Program-made: the position numbers and the translations under genes
Notes under the pieces: generated by a model
The model's database searches: none
Seen by the model: the letters and a program-made list of their open reading frames with translations, nothing else
Told to the model about the DNA's origin: nothing
Shown here: positions 16,679 to 17,019 of the stretch, piece after piece
Layout: every line of letters starts with the position of its first letter
Position numbering within the stretch: the first letter of the stretch is position 1
From: JBLHGN01 sp047616325
Lineage (GTDB): Bacteria; Pseudomonadota; Gammaproteobacteria; Pseudomonadales; Cellvibrionaceae
Assembly: GCA_047616325.1 (NCBI GenBank)
Contig: JBLHGN010000052.1
Span: 1-17,019, forward strand
DNA length: 17,019 nucleotides
Reading direction: 5' to 3'

Positions 16679-17019
16679 AGGAACGTGCATGAAATAACGT
16701 CCGGAATTTACGAAGTGGCCGATATCACTTTATAATTTAACTTCCCCAATACCTGATCAAAAACAATCGTTCAGGCGTCGTAAATTTCCTTACACGCCAT
16801 TTTTTCTCGTTTCGTAAACTTTATCGATGATATTCACTGTCACATTTAGCACTTGCTCCGTATGCGTATTTTCAATCAGCTCCCTGACAAGTTCATGATT
16901 TTTAAACACTACTCCAGACATGGCTCGAGTAACATGCGGAAATAGTTTGTGCTCTATGGGATTCCACTTTGATGTATAAGGTGGGTAATGAGCCATTCGA
17001 ATTTCAATTCCAATTTCGC
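16679..17019 (-). mobile_element. 3' end of a second ISAzo13-type insertion sequence, cut by the window edge
   Basis: The first 125 bases (16679-16803) are an inverted copy of the left window edge, about 96% identical. The complement of the terminus reads GCACGTTCCT, ending at 16679. The rest carries the transposase remnant described separately and runs off the right edge. The bases outside the IS end differ from those beside the left copy, so no target duplication can be judged. Confidence 0.8.
16708..17019 (-). pseudogene. ISAzo13-type transposase, C-terminal part, frameshifted (5' part outside window)
   Basis: The frame entering from the right edge encodes IEIRMAHYPPYTSKWNPIEH, the conserved C-terminal block of ISAzo13-family DDE transposases, then LFPHVTRAMSGVVF and VNIIDKVYETRK. 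It stops at TAA 16790-16792, just after a run of six A's. The residues found at the end of the left copy continue in another frame (MACKEIYDA) but meet a TGA where the left copy has GGG. The full-length stop would be at 16708-16710. So this copy has a frameshift plus a nonsense codon and is probably dead, unless a programmed frameshift at the A-run is normal for this IS; the additional TGA argues against that. Confidence 0.75.

Noticed and set aside
1..17019. CRISPR array, tRNA, rRNA or phage attachment site
   Set aside because: No regularly spaced repeats, cloverleaf-like sequence, rRNA stretch or integrase gene was seen on either strand. The only repeats are the IS ends, the MITE-like arms, the palindromic units and the 13-base pair.

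Overview
The window looks like chromosomal DNA from a gammaproteobacterium, probably a marine or host-associated member near the Cellvibrionales or Pseudomonadales. This rests on the Pseudomonas-type liuRABCDE gene order, the proteobacterial style of the proteins, moderate GC content and small palindromic intergenic repeats. It is an inference from gene content; there is no rRNA or other marker. All convincing intact genes lie on the minus strand.

Layout, left to right. Positions 1-124 are the 3' end of an ISAzo13-type transposase gene (plus strand) and its IS terminus. From 125 to 878 there is a gene-poor, decayed stretch with an ORF broken by one in-frame stop (143-508) and a MITE-like inverted-repeat element (608-777). 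An HflX-type GTPase gene follows (879-2213). Next is a two-gene RND efflux operon, with membrane-fusion protein then AcrB-like pump (7005 down to 2630). A 558-base gap contains a long T/A-armed hairpin. Then comes the leucine/isovalerate operon (16218 down to 7564). The right edge holds a small-repeat region and a second, decayed ISAzo13-type transposase end on the minus strand (16679-17019).

The metabolic core is the leucine degradation pathway from isovaleryl-CoA. LiuR is the MerR-type regulator. LiuA makes 3-methylcrotonyl-CoA, LiuB plus LiuD carboxylate it, LiuC hydrates methylglutaconyl-CoA to HMG-CoA, and LiuE cleaves that to acetyl-CoA and acetoacetate. A hot-dog thioesterase (between liuD and liuE) and an HSD10-like SDR dehydrogenase (after liuE) are extra members. 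A perfect 20-bp palindrome overlapping a credible promoter upstream of liuR is the likely LiuR operator.

The two IS ends are about 96% identical and inverted, with their 3' ends facing inward, so they bracket 16.55 kb like the arms of a composite transposon or an invertible segment. Most of the window is ordinary metabolism. The less expected material is in the non-coding parts: IS ends, a MITE, two diverged copies of one palindromic repeat (one inside the liu operon), a hairpin and a palindromic operator. I see no defence system, CRISPR array, tRNA, rRNA or obvious new multi-gene system.
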